Assembly (NCBI GenBank): GCA_029207755.1
Contig: JARCOQ010000005.1
Span: 48,077,563 to 48,141,562 of the forward strand
Source of the DNA: Chamaea fasciata
Taxonomy: Eukaryota; Chordata; Aves; Passeriformes; Sylviidae
Direction: 5' to 3'
Length of the DNA stretch: 64,000 nucleotides
Shown here: positions 14,986 to 27,739 of the stretch, piece by piece
Layout: every line of letters begins with the position of its first letter
Numbering within the stretch: position 1 is the stretch's first letter
The notes under the pieces: model-generated
What the model saw: only the letters and a program-made list of their open reading frames with translations
Database searches by the model: none
What the model was told of the DNA's origin: nothing
Made by a program: the position numbers and the translations under genes

Positions 14986-15011
14986 AAAAAAAAAAAAAAA
15001 AAAAAAAAAAA
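14986..15011 (+). repeat. Poly-A run (26 bases)
   Basis: This is an uninterrupted A run on the plus strand. I looked for a retroposed gene or SINE body upstream and for flanking target-site duplications and saw neither. Confidence 0.85.
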
Positions 15012-15814
15012 GCAGATTTTTTTCAGTCCTTCATTAATGTCTTACCTCCTTTGTACCTGTCTCCCACTATTGATACCTCAACTACTCAACAATCATAAAT
15101 CAAGAAGAAAAAATCATGATGAATGCAATATTCAAAAGCAATTCATGTCCATTTTCAATTTTCCTTTTGTGTTTTTGAGTCCTTGGGATTCATTCTGTTC
15201 TTATTTTCAAGGTTTTCATCCCAGCAATCAGAGATAAAAAATATCTCCTCATATGAGTTGTGTTTTTTCCTTTTTTTTTTACATAATCACAAGATTCCAG
15301 CTACCAAGATTGAATACCAAGAATGAAGAAAAACATTATGTATTGTGAATCTCACAGTAAAAGCCATGACTGCAGTATCCCTCTCTCATACAGCAGTGCT
15401 TCTCTCTTCCTTCTTTTCCCTCAGTAACTAAACAAAAACACCCTTTGCACAACTTTTATTCTTGATCATTTTATTTTGGTGGTTTTCATGCTACATAAAA
15501 ATTAGTTTTTATATCAAAAAATTATTCACAATATTTCCAAAATAGTTCAAGTTTTTTTTTCCCTTTTGTGTTTTTTAAATATTTTTAATGTATTTTTATT
15601 TCTTCTTTTTTTTTTCTTTTACTGCAGCTAGGGTTACAAAACATCCCATTTCTTCTTGCCACCACCAATTCACTGTTGGTTCCCTTTTACATTTGCATAT
15701 GTAAAAAAAAAAAAGAAAAATAACAAAACTTTTAATATCATTTACTTGAGAAATAAAAAGTCATTTGGCACTCATGTCTCTGTGGCTCTGATTTTCAGCA
15801 GTGAAGTGGCTGGA

Positions 15815-15853
15815 GGTGTGTGTGGGGGGGGGTGTGAGTGTGTGTGTGTGTGT
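15815..15853. repeat. GT microsatellite with internal G run
   Basis: GGTGTGTGTGGGGGGGGG is followed by TGTGAG and (TG)n up to about 15853. It could form Z-DNA or a G-rich structure and is probably polymorphic. Confidence 0.85.
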
Positions 15854-16785
15854 ACACATATATGCATGCGTAAAGGGTATGAAGAGGAGGCAAAATTTAG
15901 GCAAAGATGGTCTCAGAAGCGGATAGGATATATCTGCTATGTTCAACAGCCTCATGGGTGGCCAGGGTCACCGCAAGGTACCAACAGCTCAAGAGAAGAG
16001 GAGGTAGCAGTGTTGGGCAGTAGAAGACTTAGACTAGAGGTGATTATTTCTTTTTGTTTTGGTTGATAGATTGAGCTTATCAAAGATGCTCTCCAAAGTA
16101 AATGTACATTAGTTAGAAAGAAAATACAGCTGAAGTTGACCTGTGCCAGGTCTAGAGATGCTACCTGCCCCAACCCTAGTAGACACAACAGTCCTCCACT
16201 GCTGTCCTCAGCCACTTCCAAGTGCCAAAGGATGAAGGTGCTGGGTTTTCCCTTAGGTGTCATGATATTCAGAGCTGGCCAGCTGCCCATGCACCACCTT
16301 TAATTCCTACTTATAGTCTGTGAGAGTCTTCTCAGCCTTGAATGATGTTGTCCAAGTTGAAAGTCAGTCCTATCTACTTGCAAATAGGTCAGGAGAGGCA
16401 AGGCTGAACACCTCTGGCCCATTCAGGGTCATTCATTTGTCCCTGTTGCAGACCTACATGTCTGGCTCCTGCTCCAGTGTGGGAAGGACTGTGAGGAGTC
16501 AGTGAACCATCTTCCCCTGCCTGCCCTCCAGCCTGATTCACAACCCACACATACTAGAGGATCATCTGCTGTGGATGACCATTCCCTTTGGGTCAAGCCC
16601 CTCTGCTACAGGGGTCTTGTCCCAAGAATGGCCATGGAAACTGCCAATTCCTTCCTCACCTGGACAATCTTGCATGGCTTCAGAAGGGCAGAACCCAAGG
16701 GTCAGATGGGCTCCCTGCCTTGCAGCAGCCTTTGGTGCAACAGCCAAGGCTCACTGAAGAAATATTTTAACATTTTTAAAGGGAA

Positions 16786-16900
16786 AATAAGAGAAAAAAA
16801 AATTAAAGGAAGGAAAGAGAGGGAGTACCAAAAAAAACCCAAAACAAACCCAAAACCAACCAACCAAACAAACAAAAAACCCCACAACTACAACAAAAAT
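16786..16900. repeat. A-rich AAAC/CAAA low-complexity tract
   Basis: A purine-rich stretch passes into AAAAAAACCCAAAACAAACC and CCAACCAACCAAACAAACAA repeats. Such tracts are common in songbird genomes in my experience, so this only weakly supports a passerine source. Confidence 0.75.
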
Positions 16901-17254
16901 CTCCAAAGCCCACTTATGCAACAATTAAATATTTTGTCTTCTGTGACTCTACAAGGAAGTCCGTTAAAAGCTATTTCCTGAAAGGCTGCTGCCTTCACTA
17001 TATACCAGCCTTCACCTCCAATTACAGATGGTGCTTTGGTCACTGGCAAAGAGACATTTCAAGATAGCCCTGCCATTCAGGAAAAACATGTACAAAGGAA
17101 AGACCCCAAATACAGCTGAACCATACAAACAATTACCACACAGAACTGAGGTCTTGGAAAGTTGTATTGCTGAAAACACCTCCCTGTGCCCACTAAAAAG
17201 ACTGTGCAAACAGACGAACAAACATACAAAATAAATCAACAGCTAAACCATAAA

Positions 17255-17278
17255 CCTCCCCCCCCCCCGCCACCCCCC
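17255..17278. repeat. Poly-C tract
   Basis: A C run of about 12 is followed by GCCACCCCCC. It is a G run on the GRIN2B coding strand. Confidence 0.8.
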
Positions 17279-17539
17279 ATGTTAGAAATTTTGAAAATGC
17301 AAAGCTAAAAAGAGCAGTTTGCTGTGTTTCTGACCACAGGTGAGAGACAGCCTGCTCCAAAGATAGGAAAAGCAACCAGACAGGCAAAGAGGCCTCCAAA
17401 GCTAGCAGCTTTCTGTGCTAACCTCCACACTGACTGCTGCCCAGTGGTAAGGTCATTTCCTACAGCACCTCTTGAAGGCTCCAGCTTGCTAGGAGCTTTT
17501 AGGTGTATAGCACGTTGATAATAGCAATAATATCTAAAA

Positions 17540-17578
17540 TACACACACACATGTGTACAAACATTCACACACATACAT
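17540..17578. repeat. CA microsatellite
   Basis: TACACACACACACATGTGTA is followed by ACATTCACACACATACAT: two CA blocks separated by unique bases. Confidence 0.8.
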
Positions 17579-20500
17579 CTTCTCTTCCATAAAAGACAAA
17601 CATGGCAGAGCACGGGATACAATTTGATGGAGAGGAAAAGAGCAGCTGGACATGGAAGAAAGCAGAGGAGGTGGATGGAAATGGTCTGATAGAATGAGTC
17701 ATTGGAGACCACAGATTATTCTCTTACATTTCATATATATAAAGAAAAAGAAATCATCAAAGACGCCCAGTGACACCAGCACTAAAGTGCTGGTTAAGCA
17801 GATTTAAGATAGGCTAAATGATGAGAGCCCTAGCCCCTAAATGTTGCTCCTTCCTTGCCTGACTAATCATGGCATCTCTTCGTTGGGTCCTGATTGTCTC
17901 TTCTGGCTGCGGACAGAGGACAGCAGTGTCTTGTTCAGCAGTTTGGCCAGTTAAAGTGCTGTGCCAGTTGGCACTGTGGGGCCCTCTCAGCAGGTCATCC
18001 TCTCTGCTGCTAGTAGTGTTGTGATCTCTCCTGGAAATGAATGAGATGGAGAATGGCTGCAGAAAGTTTACTCCCTTCTACTATCCCTTTTCACTGTCCC
18101 CTCTGGAGAAATGGAACCCCTCCAGACTGTGGGATTTGCAAGCTCCCTACTCAGCTCCAAGCAGCAAAAGTGATGTTCTTCCAAGTAATGGGATGGGAGA
18201 CCAATTCACCTCAGCTCAGCTTTTTCCTCTGTCTGACACAAGAGCAAGAAAGGAAAGGCTAGTGTTTTCTTGCAAGTGAAATTTCAGTGCTTGCATTGCC
18301 CTAGGAGGCAGGAAAATGAATAGCAAGGGAGTTACAGTCTTGTTATAGTCAGAGATCAGATTGACCAGCTCTCTTCCAAAAGACCTTACCAGTCAGTGTG
18401 TGATTGTCTTCCTTCTCCACCTATAAGTTAAGGCCAAAGTAGGTAATGAGTGTGGCACAATGATTTGGAAATATGGCACAGTGGATGAAGCACAGAAGTG
18501 AATGAATACATGGAATGGGTTTCTGGTGCTGTAGTCAAAACCTCTACAGGGGTCTGCATCCTAGCCTCATCACGGATTCAGAGCTGGTCCCCCAGAATCC
18601 AAAAAAGCAGCCAAGCCAGGGTGTACCAGGAAGGAACAAGAGGGTTGCCAATTTACTTGCAGGTACCCATCATCTGGCTTTAGCAGCATACAGCTCCCAT
18701 CACTTTTGTCTCAGCTCAAACACATGCGGACAAACACCTAAGCACACGCACAGTGGCACCACACATACAAATGTGTGCAGGCTGCATAAATATACATACC
18801 AACATGAACCCACCCCTGTCCCCCACAAGTAGACACGTGCAAGAAATACAGACAAGTAGCAGACAACAAGCATGCAACATACACATTGTGATCCCAAGCA
18901 GAGGGAACCCCTCTAAGCTATGTTCAAGCATGGTAGGTTCCTGGGAGATGAATTCTGGCAAAATACACTGCAGGAAGAGGCCCACACAAGGAAGAGAATC
19001 CAAAAAAGCCATTCCAGGCATCTAAATCCCTAAGTAGCTGTTTTGAAAGCTCCTTGAATTTCACAGGAGTTTAGCTGCCTGTGAAGATGGATCTGGCTCC
19101 AAGGCCTGCAAGGAAAGCAGAGGGAGAAAGTACAGAACTTGAATCTTATCCCCTTGACTGATTTTTGTCTGTTCAGTGACAGCTATAACCTTTTTCCAGT
19201 TGACATGGGACTTACCAGCCAGTGCCCAAGGGCCTGGAGAGAAGTCTTGTGTAATGGATACCTTCTCTCCGGACATCCTGCAGTGTTGCCATTATGCTGT
19301 ACTTTCGGCACATGGAATAGACAAAGGAAACACAGCAAAGGGCCTCGTGATGTTTAGAAAGGTAACTCACTGTTTGGCCATAAAATAATCTATGGGATGT
19401 ACTCCCAGGGAGATACTTCCCTGTATCATTATGGTAGCACTAAATGGGCCAGCACTTCCAACTCCACTTATGTTCAGAGTTCTGCCAGGAGTCACTCAAA
19501 TGTACAAACACACACCTCCTCCCAGCCTTACAGGTATTTGTAGCCATGTATTTACAGGTACACAGACCTCTGTGGACCATGCTGGGAGAGTTATGCCATC
19601 ACAGCAAGGGTACACCAGAAGCCTGACTACCTTCCTCACACCTGTGAGCAGAGATACATTCCCAGGTGGCTGTGGTGGTTTTTCTCACCCAGAAATCAGA
19701 AACACAAGCCTGCAATGGAATGGCAGGTTGAGTAAGAGTTAGCTGCAGCTGGGAGAAGACTGCTGCTCTGAATAACCTCTGGCCATCCTGACCCTTTGCA
19801 TTGCTCCCTGCACTGCCTGTGTATTTCCATACAACTACACTACACACACAGAGACTGACTGTCCCTTTCTCAGACTGTGGCCAGCAGACCCTTGTGCCTG
19901 GGATAAGCAGTCAGTGCCAGGGACATTGAGGATGGTGGGTTGATTAAGGAACAATGCAAACTGTCCAAAAGGCAAGAAAGGAGATGTCTTGGCATCTGCC
20001 TAGAGCCTCTACCAGTCTAACACTGGCTCTCTTCATGCTTATTCACCATCTTATCACTCTCCTTACTGCTGTGACATCAGACCACAAAACCTAGCAGATA
20101 ATGCCAAGTACCAGCTTGTCAGACAGAAAGGGACCAAATACTACTGGGCATTCACTCCTAGGTCTGCAACACAGCAGAACTTCACATAGGTCTTTAGAAG
20201 CCTCTAGCCAATAAAGGAAGTGCCCTGTGCTTTTAAAAGATAGTATACTTCTCTCCAGCAGCCTTGCTTTATTCACATAGAGTAAAAGCAAAGAAACTGT
20301 ACTGGTCCTGATATGGGTCAACCTGGAATGGATAAAAATTGTATATCTCCCTACTATGAATGTATCTGTCAGCCATCAAGGACAGAAATTATGTCCTTTC
20401 TCTGGGTTTTCCCAGAAAATACAATTTCACTGATCCCTTGCATGGGAAAATTTGCCATACTGATGATTTCTTATTTCTTGAGCATGCAAGAGCAGAACAC

Positions 20501-23500
20501 TACTTCAGTGAACATGACAGAGAAGTCAAAAATAGTTACAAAATATCATCTCCTAAAAATCTGGTCACGGCTAGAATTTTCCAAGAGAGAAGAAGTGGAC
20601 GCCTGCTCTTCACTCATCTTCTACACAGTATTGCACAGGCTGATGAAGACAACAGAGCAACAATAGAGTAGTAAGAGAAGGAGAGTGGGCAAACAGCCAA
20701 CCTAAGTAATTCTGAGGGAAGAGGCATCGAGATGAAATTGAAGAATTGGTGTAAGATGGGAAAGTAGATAAGAGGCCAGGGAGATGAAGCAGTAAGCTGC
20801 TGGAGAGATCAAAACACCTGAAAATGAGGTTCTGCTAAGAGGAGGACAAAGAGCAGAAGAAATAAAGTGGTCAAGAATGGCACAGAGGGTCTGAGACCAT
20901 GCCACTTCCCCTTTCACTGGTACTGGAAAGACTGCAAAAAGAGGGAGAAGGAAGAGTTAGCCAGGAGAGGAAGGCCTGTAGGGAAATCCCTGTAATCCAC
21001 AGTAACAAATGTACCCTGCTGACATCCCAGGGGGAAGACAATGGGGACCAGGGAAGAGGAAGTAATCAAAGCGCAAAGCACATGGAGAAGGAAACAGCCT
21101 TGTGCCTCACACAAACAGTCCCTAGCAATCAACACGGCTTTTATTACAGGAAATTATTAACACCCTCTGCTACCCACCACCCCTTATCAATCCCAAACCT
21201 CCCCTTTCTGGGGACCCTTTCTTGGCACACACATATAACATCCAGATAAACTTTCCGAACCAGCAAAAGCAACCACTGAAACAACTTCAAACACCACAGA
21301 CCAATAAAACCACAATTTAGAAGTTAACTTTCCCAACCCCCCCATGCCATTATTTAATAAGGAAATACTGTACAGATATAAAACCCACCCTTTTCCCAAC
21401 CTGAATATAATTGCTTGAGCTAGTTTCTGTACATATATACACACGTATTTACACATTAATGCTGCAGTCAAGAAAGCAGATGATGTAAAAGTCACAAAGT
21501 GAATACATAAATTAAATAACTACCAGCAGAACATTAGGAAAGGTCACGCTGTTCCTACTTGGCAAAAACGTGTTGTGGGACAGAGTCATTAAGTGTACTG
21601 CAATGTACGATGTGTCGTGTGTGTACATACAGGAAAGCAAACCTCACAGCTTCCTGCTGTCTCAGGCTTGTTCATGTATGTCTCGCTTCCCCAGTATGTC
21701 TCGTATGTGTGTGCGTGCCCAGAGGAACCCCTGTTCCACAGCAAGGAATTATTTTCTGACCTTTTGGAGTATATACTAGTGCTTGCTGTGAACCTTTAAT
21801 GGCAGGAAGACAGCGGGTTAAGAGCTCTGAACTACCAATGCATCACAGAGATCCCTCTCTACCTCAGCACTCGGGGCACTGTACCCTTGACATCAGCAAA
21901 CATGAGTCCTGCTCTCTGCAATATGATTTCACTGCCTTTTTTCTATACACAAGCAAGTTTATGCTGTGTCCATTTTGTTGTCAGCAATGGCAGAAGGGTG
22001 CCAGAATTCATTCAAATGGCATAGTTAGGAAAGGAATTTGGGGAATCTCAAGAAACAGAGAAAAAAACTGAAAGCCAATTGCAAAGTGGTTTTCATTGTT
22101 GCCGTTCTAGTGGCAGACACCCAGGTTTGTCTGCAGTCAGCCCCAGGGAGGTCCAGAGGGCCCATGATGAAAATGTAGCAATAGTATTTATCTTGTCAGT
22201 GAGACACTTGGCATCCCAGTTTGCCTTTGATGGGGGAGGAAAGAGGAAGCCACAGGGAAGTGCAGGTGAATGCAGCTAGGGTCTATGGCTTGGAAATCTA
22301 TTTGGCTGCAAATTGAAAATAAGCCCTTGTGGGGACAACAATCAGGTCCCACTAGTTACTATCTCAATGTAACTACCTGCAGCATCCAGCAGCATGGTAG
22401 GTGTGTTCCAGGTGGACACGCCAGGTGTGTTCAGCAGCAGGGAAGCACTTATGGGAAAGAGTGGGTGCAGATGGGGATCGTGGCTTGGAGTCTGTCCCCA
22501 TTTGTTGCCAGCAATTTGGTTCCTTTCTCACATACAGCTCCCAGGGGCTCCTGTGGTGACCAGGCATATGCCACAGAAAGGAAGCATAACTGGACCCTAC
22601 CCTTTGCCAGCTTGGAGTGAGAGGAAAGGGTGAAGTGTAATTCCGTAGAGCAAGGGCAGAGAGGGTCAGCATAAAATCCTTTCATCAACACTCCTGATCT
22701 TTATCCACTTCCATTTTCCCTTTTATTTTGGCAATCAAAAATGTGTGGGGAAGTGCAACCTCCCACCCTTCTCCATGAGAAGGGCTCATCAAAGGTTGTT
22801 TGACTGGATTGGAGAATGTGTGAAAGGCCTAAGTCTGATCATTGGCTGTGTTCCCAGGCTTGCTTCTGTCTGTTGATAAGCAATGGAGGTCGGAGGATAT
22901 GCCATATTTGATAGAAAGCTCTAAAGCAAAGACTTGCCTATGAAGATCCCTGAGGTATCTCTGATCACTCCAACCTGTCACCACCATCATATTCATTTTT
23001 TTATCTCCCCCTCTCTCTTTTGCTGGCAATTTTGCTGTGAGCAACAGCCTGGTCTGAATGTACAAAGGGACACTATTCAAGATGGACGCTAGTGACTTCT
23101 CAGAGTGAAGAGCTCAACATTAGCAGACATTGCTGAAGAAGAGGCCATCCTGGCAACTCTTAACCCCTCCATCAAATACTTTGCAACATCACAAAGGAAC
23201 CTTCCTCCCTCCATGTGCTGGAAATTGAAGTATCAGTTCCCTACAGGCAAAGTTCATACTTTGATATTGCTGAGCATTTTGAACCCACTGGGGTTCTCAC
23301 CTGGAGAGTTCTGACAATGCATGCTGGATTTTCAGAGAGAATGGAATATTTCATTGTTGCTGTTGTTGAGGTGGGGACGGTGTGCTTTATTGTCTCAACT
23401 GACAACAAGTTCTGACTGTAGCTTTTCTTGCCTACTTAGGATGTGACATTTCAAGTTCTGATACTGCCCTCACTGGGAGGCATGATGGGAGACAGAGAAC

Positions 23501-25146
23501 TACTACACCAGCCTGTGTTGTGTTGCACTACAGCAAAAAGCCGGAGTGAATACTCCAACAAGGTTTATGACGTGGAGATACATGGCTGCAAGTTCTACCT
23601 GCCAGTTGCTTTTCCACTTTCCACTGTATATGGCACTTTTTTTTTTTTGCATAATTCCTCCATCTCCTTCATAGACATCTTCCTTCAGCTGAGTACATAC
23701 ACTCCAGTACCAGTTCAGAAGAACATGGCTCGTGAAAATACCTCTCAGAGAGCCATGCCTCTGGCCAAAAGTGAGGAGGTAAATGTCAGAAACATTGCCA
23801 AAGGTGCCTAATCTTTTCTGGGAGGCTGTCTGCAAATATTCAGTAGAGGTCATCAACTGTAGAGGACACAATGGTTTTTGCTCAGTATTCTTGTGTGCAG
23901 AAAACTTCAGAGAGAGGAAATATTCCCAGCCACTGCCCCAGAAAATACTGGTGTTTCAACAGCAGAGAGAGAGAAATGGTAAGGCAAGGGATGTGGAGTT
24001 TTGTCAGGCTCTGGTATGAAATCCCATTATTTTCTGGACAGGTAATAAACACCACATGGGTGGCTTTCTAGTATAGACAACACCTGCTGCTAATATTACC
24101 TGTTTGATTCACTTGAATACTTGCAATGAAAATACACCAAATCTAAAATTCTAAATATATAATCAGAGTTTAATAACATCATTGATTTATTTTCTTGATT
24201 ATGAATTACACCCTCCCCCCTCCCACCCTTTCCCCTTCATCTCTGTCCCAAAACTTGTTGACCTGTCAGAACTAAAATAAACAAAGCAACCAGAAAAGAT
24301 CACTTATAGGAGAAAGGATTAACCTGATGGACACGTGGCCTAATATATTATGGGAGAAGGCAAAATACCAGACTCCTGTGGTTAGACCAGTGGTTCAGTC
24401 CAGAATTTCCAGTTCTTCTTTTCTGGTTGCCCTAGAGCATTCGAGTGGTTTGTGGCACAGTTAATATTTGCAGAGCACTCAGAGTGTTAACAGTGCTACA
24501 ACAGTAAAAATACTAGATAATGATTTTGGCAAACTATCATTTGCCGATCAGTGGAACAAGGGACAGACCAGTTCAGAGAAAATACGAACCAACTTTCAAC
24601 CCGGAACACAAAAATCAGAACCTTCAAGAAGAGATTTGAAAAAAGTTCCATTAACTTCTTTTTGGTTTGTTTTCAGCTTAATTTCCCTGCAGAGCCACCC
24701 TCCAGGTTTCCTCGTTCCAGGTGGGGATGGATGGAAAAGTACCAAGATAACCACCAAAGAGATTAGCTGCCCTTGTCAGCTGTCAAGCTTCCCAACCCCA
24801 AGCCCTTAGGAAATACCAGAAATTATCATGAGCTTTCCCAGGTCCAAGATTTCTAAACCAAAGTAGCATTGGAGAAGTCTCTTAATGTCAAAGTGATGGT
24901 CCAACCTGAGTGGCCAACTTGATGGTTCACCCCACCACTATCAAGATAGTGTAGTGCCTTGAGGCCCATACTCCACAGAGATGCTGGTACAGAGAGTTTA
25001 TATGCAAAAAGGAATTGGGGGTGTTCCCATCAAAACATGAAGCCCTGCTGGCAAGGCTTGAAGTGATGTTCCGGCGTCTTCCATTCATGAAGATAAAGGT
25101 GACAGGGCAATACAGGGGGCCTCGGGGAACACAACACACATGGGTT

Positions 25147-25172
25147 TCTCTCTCTCTCTCTCTTTTTTTTTC
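25147..25172. repeat. TC microsatellite followed by T run
   Basis: (TC)n runs into a stretch of nine T. On the coding strand it is (GA)n downstream of an A run, within the candidate proximal 3' UTR. Confidence 0.85.
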
Positions 25173-25339
25173 CTCATTCATACGGCCTCGACCTGCGTAA
25201 ACCGCTTCCAAAAATGCAGCCTGAAAAGTCATAGAAAACAAACAGAACGGAAACAAACTTCCCCTCCCTCCCACCCCACAACCTGAATATTCACGAGAAG
25301 AGAAACACCAATTTATACAAAAACGCAATAAAAAAGAAA

Positions 25340-25347
25340 TATTTACA
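25340..25347 (-). promoter_or_regulatory. Pumilio-type element TGTAAATA, about 2.4 kb 3' of the stop
   Basis: The coding strand reads TGTAAATA, matching the PUM consensus TGTANATA. It lies in an A-rich stretch (25310-25350) downstream of the stop codon. Further sense-orientation matches were noted at 21446-21453, 21434-21441, 19549-19556, 10322-10329, 8461-8468, 8082-8089 and 77-84. Function depends on these positions being in the mRNA. Confidence 0.4.
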
Positions 25348-26190
25348 AATGAAAGGAACGCCTTCTTGGTGGCTGCTATCAGAGGTGTCTGACAAGCTGC
25401 CATGTATTCTGGATTGCAGATCGCTCTGTTAATTTGTTTGGTTTCTTTTTTTCTCTTTTTTCTTTTTGTCCTTGTAATGAGAGAAGAGAGAAAGAGCAAG
25501 AAGTTCCCTTACCCCAGAGAGTAGGGGGTGGCATCACAAAGACTCTTCCCCTCTTTCCTCCTTAATTTCTTCAGTGAAATATAAGAAAATATTCCCCTCA
25601 CCAACCCTGCCCACCCACTCCTCACACACTTTGACTTTACAGGTAAATCCCACCCTCCCCCCTGCCTCAGCTTAAAAAATAAATAAAAGGCCATCTGTTG
25701 GCTTAAAAAGAGAACGATAAGATAAAATCAACCATGGTGTGGTGAGGAATGTGAGAGAAGTGGCTTTCAGCTCCAAGAGATGTGGCTCATAAAGACGGGG
25801 CTGCCATCTCCCTTATTCTCAGCAGTGTCCCCATGCTCTCAGCACAGGACCCTCTCAACCTTTCACCTGGTGAGCCATGGTGATTGTGACACTGGGACCG
25901 ACCCAGGATAAGCCGTAGAGACTTTGCCATATCTTTCAGGATGGGAGAGGTCAGTCCACACCCCCATCTCAGGAGATAGATGACATATGAAAGGTGTGTT
26001 CAGCTTCTCACTCCTACCATTGCTCCTTTTCCTTTAGTTTAACTTGCATCTTAAATTGCACAATGGAAAGAAAAAACACTCTTATTGATACTAAGTGCAC
26101 CAGGAAAGCTGTCACTACAACTGCAGGGATGGGAAACCCTAGGCTATTCCAGCTTTACACCTGTGCTAGTATCTCTTTCTTTCACACAGA

Positions 26191-26214
26191 GGCACACACA
26201 CATGTATACACACA
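26191..26214. repeat. CA-rich microsatellite
   Basis: GGCACACACACATGTATACA is followed by CACAT. It is short and interrupted. Confidence 0.75.
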
Positions 26215-26680
26215 TCTCAGCTTTGCACATCTTCAGTCTTCAGCACAAGTTTCTGTGCTCTCTGGCATTTATTCAACCACATCTCTTCCCAGGAAGACAG
26301 GCTGTGTACTTCCTCTGTACATTCAATAGTAAATATACATATGTATTTCCCATGGGTGCATACACCCTCCTCCCATTTCCACATGAGCAAGGAGGCATTG
26401 AAACAGCACCACCGCCACCACACACACCCTTCTATGGCATTTCTTTTTTCCTTTCCAGCATTGGCAGAGGGCACCCTATTCTTTTTGTTCCAGCCTGCTG
26501 GCCAAGCACAGAGACAGCAGAAGGATTAAGCTCCTTCCTTCTCTCCCATCCTTGCTGAAAGGACATGCCAAAATGGGTTTGGGGTCCCCTGAAGTGACAG
26601 TGAAAAAACTCCCCACCTTTCCCTACTCTTAAGCTCTGTTCTACTGTGTTTGTTCTCCAGACACCTCATAGGATAGTGGG

Positions 26681-26686
26681 TTTATT
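26681..26686 (-). terminator. First AATAAA downstream of the GRIN2B stop noted (candidate proximal poly(A) signal)
   Basis: The plus strand reads TTTATT, giving AATAAA on the coding strand about 1.05 kb after the stop codon. Use of this site would give a short 3' UTR isoform. The hexamer occurs often by chance in A/T-rich DNA, so this is only a candidate. Confidence 0.25.
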
Positions 26687-27098
26687 TTGCTTTCTTCATA
26701 GACATTTCAAGTATAAAGTTATCATATATACTTGCATATAGGCAAACCCATACTATATACTGCTCCCACCCTTGAAGAATGTCAGAATTAGTAAGCAGCT
26801 CATAGCTAATGAACCAATATTGTTCCTCTTTCCTCAAATCCTTGTTTCAGTGCCAACCAGCATCTTTGTCTGAGTTTGGGAAACCAACCCTGGAGTCAGG
26901 GAGGCTGCTGATCAGCTTTCTCAAACGCAGACTGCACTTCTTTTCTCTCTCTCCCACTGGTCTGCCATAGATTCAATGGCTGTAACAGCCATAGTGAAAC
27001 CACTAGCCTGACCTGCAGACAAATCTTCCCTCCCTCCCTCCACACCCCCAGCAGACAATTCAAAATTTTAGTGTAAAATTTCTCTGCATATATGCAAA

Positions 27099-27115
27099 TA
27101 TATATATATATATAT
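27099..27115. repeat. TA microsatellite
   Basis: A pure (TA)n run about 620 bp 3' of the stop codon on the coding strand. Confidence 0.85.
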
Positions 27116-27739
27116 TTCAGCCCTATAGTCTTCACAAAATAATGTAACATGAACCTCAATATAGCTAACATATAAGTGCATCATCAAGTTAGTCTTGTTA
27201 TTCTCCCTTCACTTTCTCCACGTCAAACACTACTCTTTTCTAGGCAGTTTTAGGAAGAGTTGCCTGAGCAAGCATATTTTCCTGCATGTCCATTACACTG
27301 CTGCTGCTGCCTCCTCCTACAACACACACACATAGATGTGTGCACACATGCCTTTCCCTGCTGGGAGCCAGCAGAAGTGAACACTAAAGTCACTGCTGTG
27401 CCTCCTCAGCCCACCCCTTCCCTGCCTTTTTCTCTGCTTCCTGAAACCACAAGCAAGGATATCCAATTCCAGCATCACTGTAAAGTGCAATGGCCAGGAA
27501 TGGAAGAGAATGGGAGGAGTGAGAACATGGAAAAAGATATAAAATGGGAGGCTTGGGAAAGGAGGAGGAAGAGGGGAAACCAAAGAGGTGGCACTTGTCG
27601 CCAGTGCTGCACTACTCACAACTCCAGTATCCCACAAACTAAGGACAACTCAGGAGACTAGCTGATGGGATTGATCCCACCCCACCCTCCCATGCTCCAC
27701 ATACATCCCCAGTCCCTCCCCGCACTCTTCCCCTCTCAC

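Larger units (their letters stand above)
1..27739 (-). other. GRIN2B 3' UTR (proximal part certain, extent unknown) and 3' flank
   Basis: This 27.7-kb stretch lies 3' of the GRIN2B stop codon. No spliced-gene signature, conserved protein or transposon ORF was recognised on either strand; the open frames are short and look like chance. Mammalian GRIN2B transcripts, as I recall, carry a 3' UTR of more than 20 kb, so much of this region may be transcribed as minus-strand 3' UTR. It is poor in interspersed repeats: I recognised no CR1 here, while two occur in the introns. Sense-strand AATAAA candidates include 26681-26686, 24186-24191, 15455-15460, 15470-15475 and 8019-8024. None has an obvious GT-rich downstream element that would make it a clear end point. 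Confidence 0.6.

Noticed and set aside
14930..15011. Retroposed gene copy or SINE ending in the 26-base poly-A
   Set aside because: No recognisable gene or SINE body precedes the run and no target-site duplication was visible.
15656..16981. Plus-strand open frames of 136 and 159 codons (15656-16066 and 16502-16981)
   Set aside because: Both run through microsatellite and A-rich low-complexity sequence, match no family I know and show no splice context.
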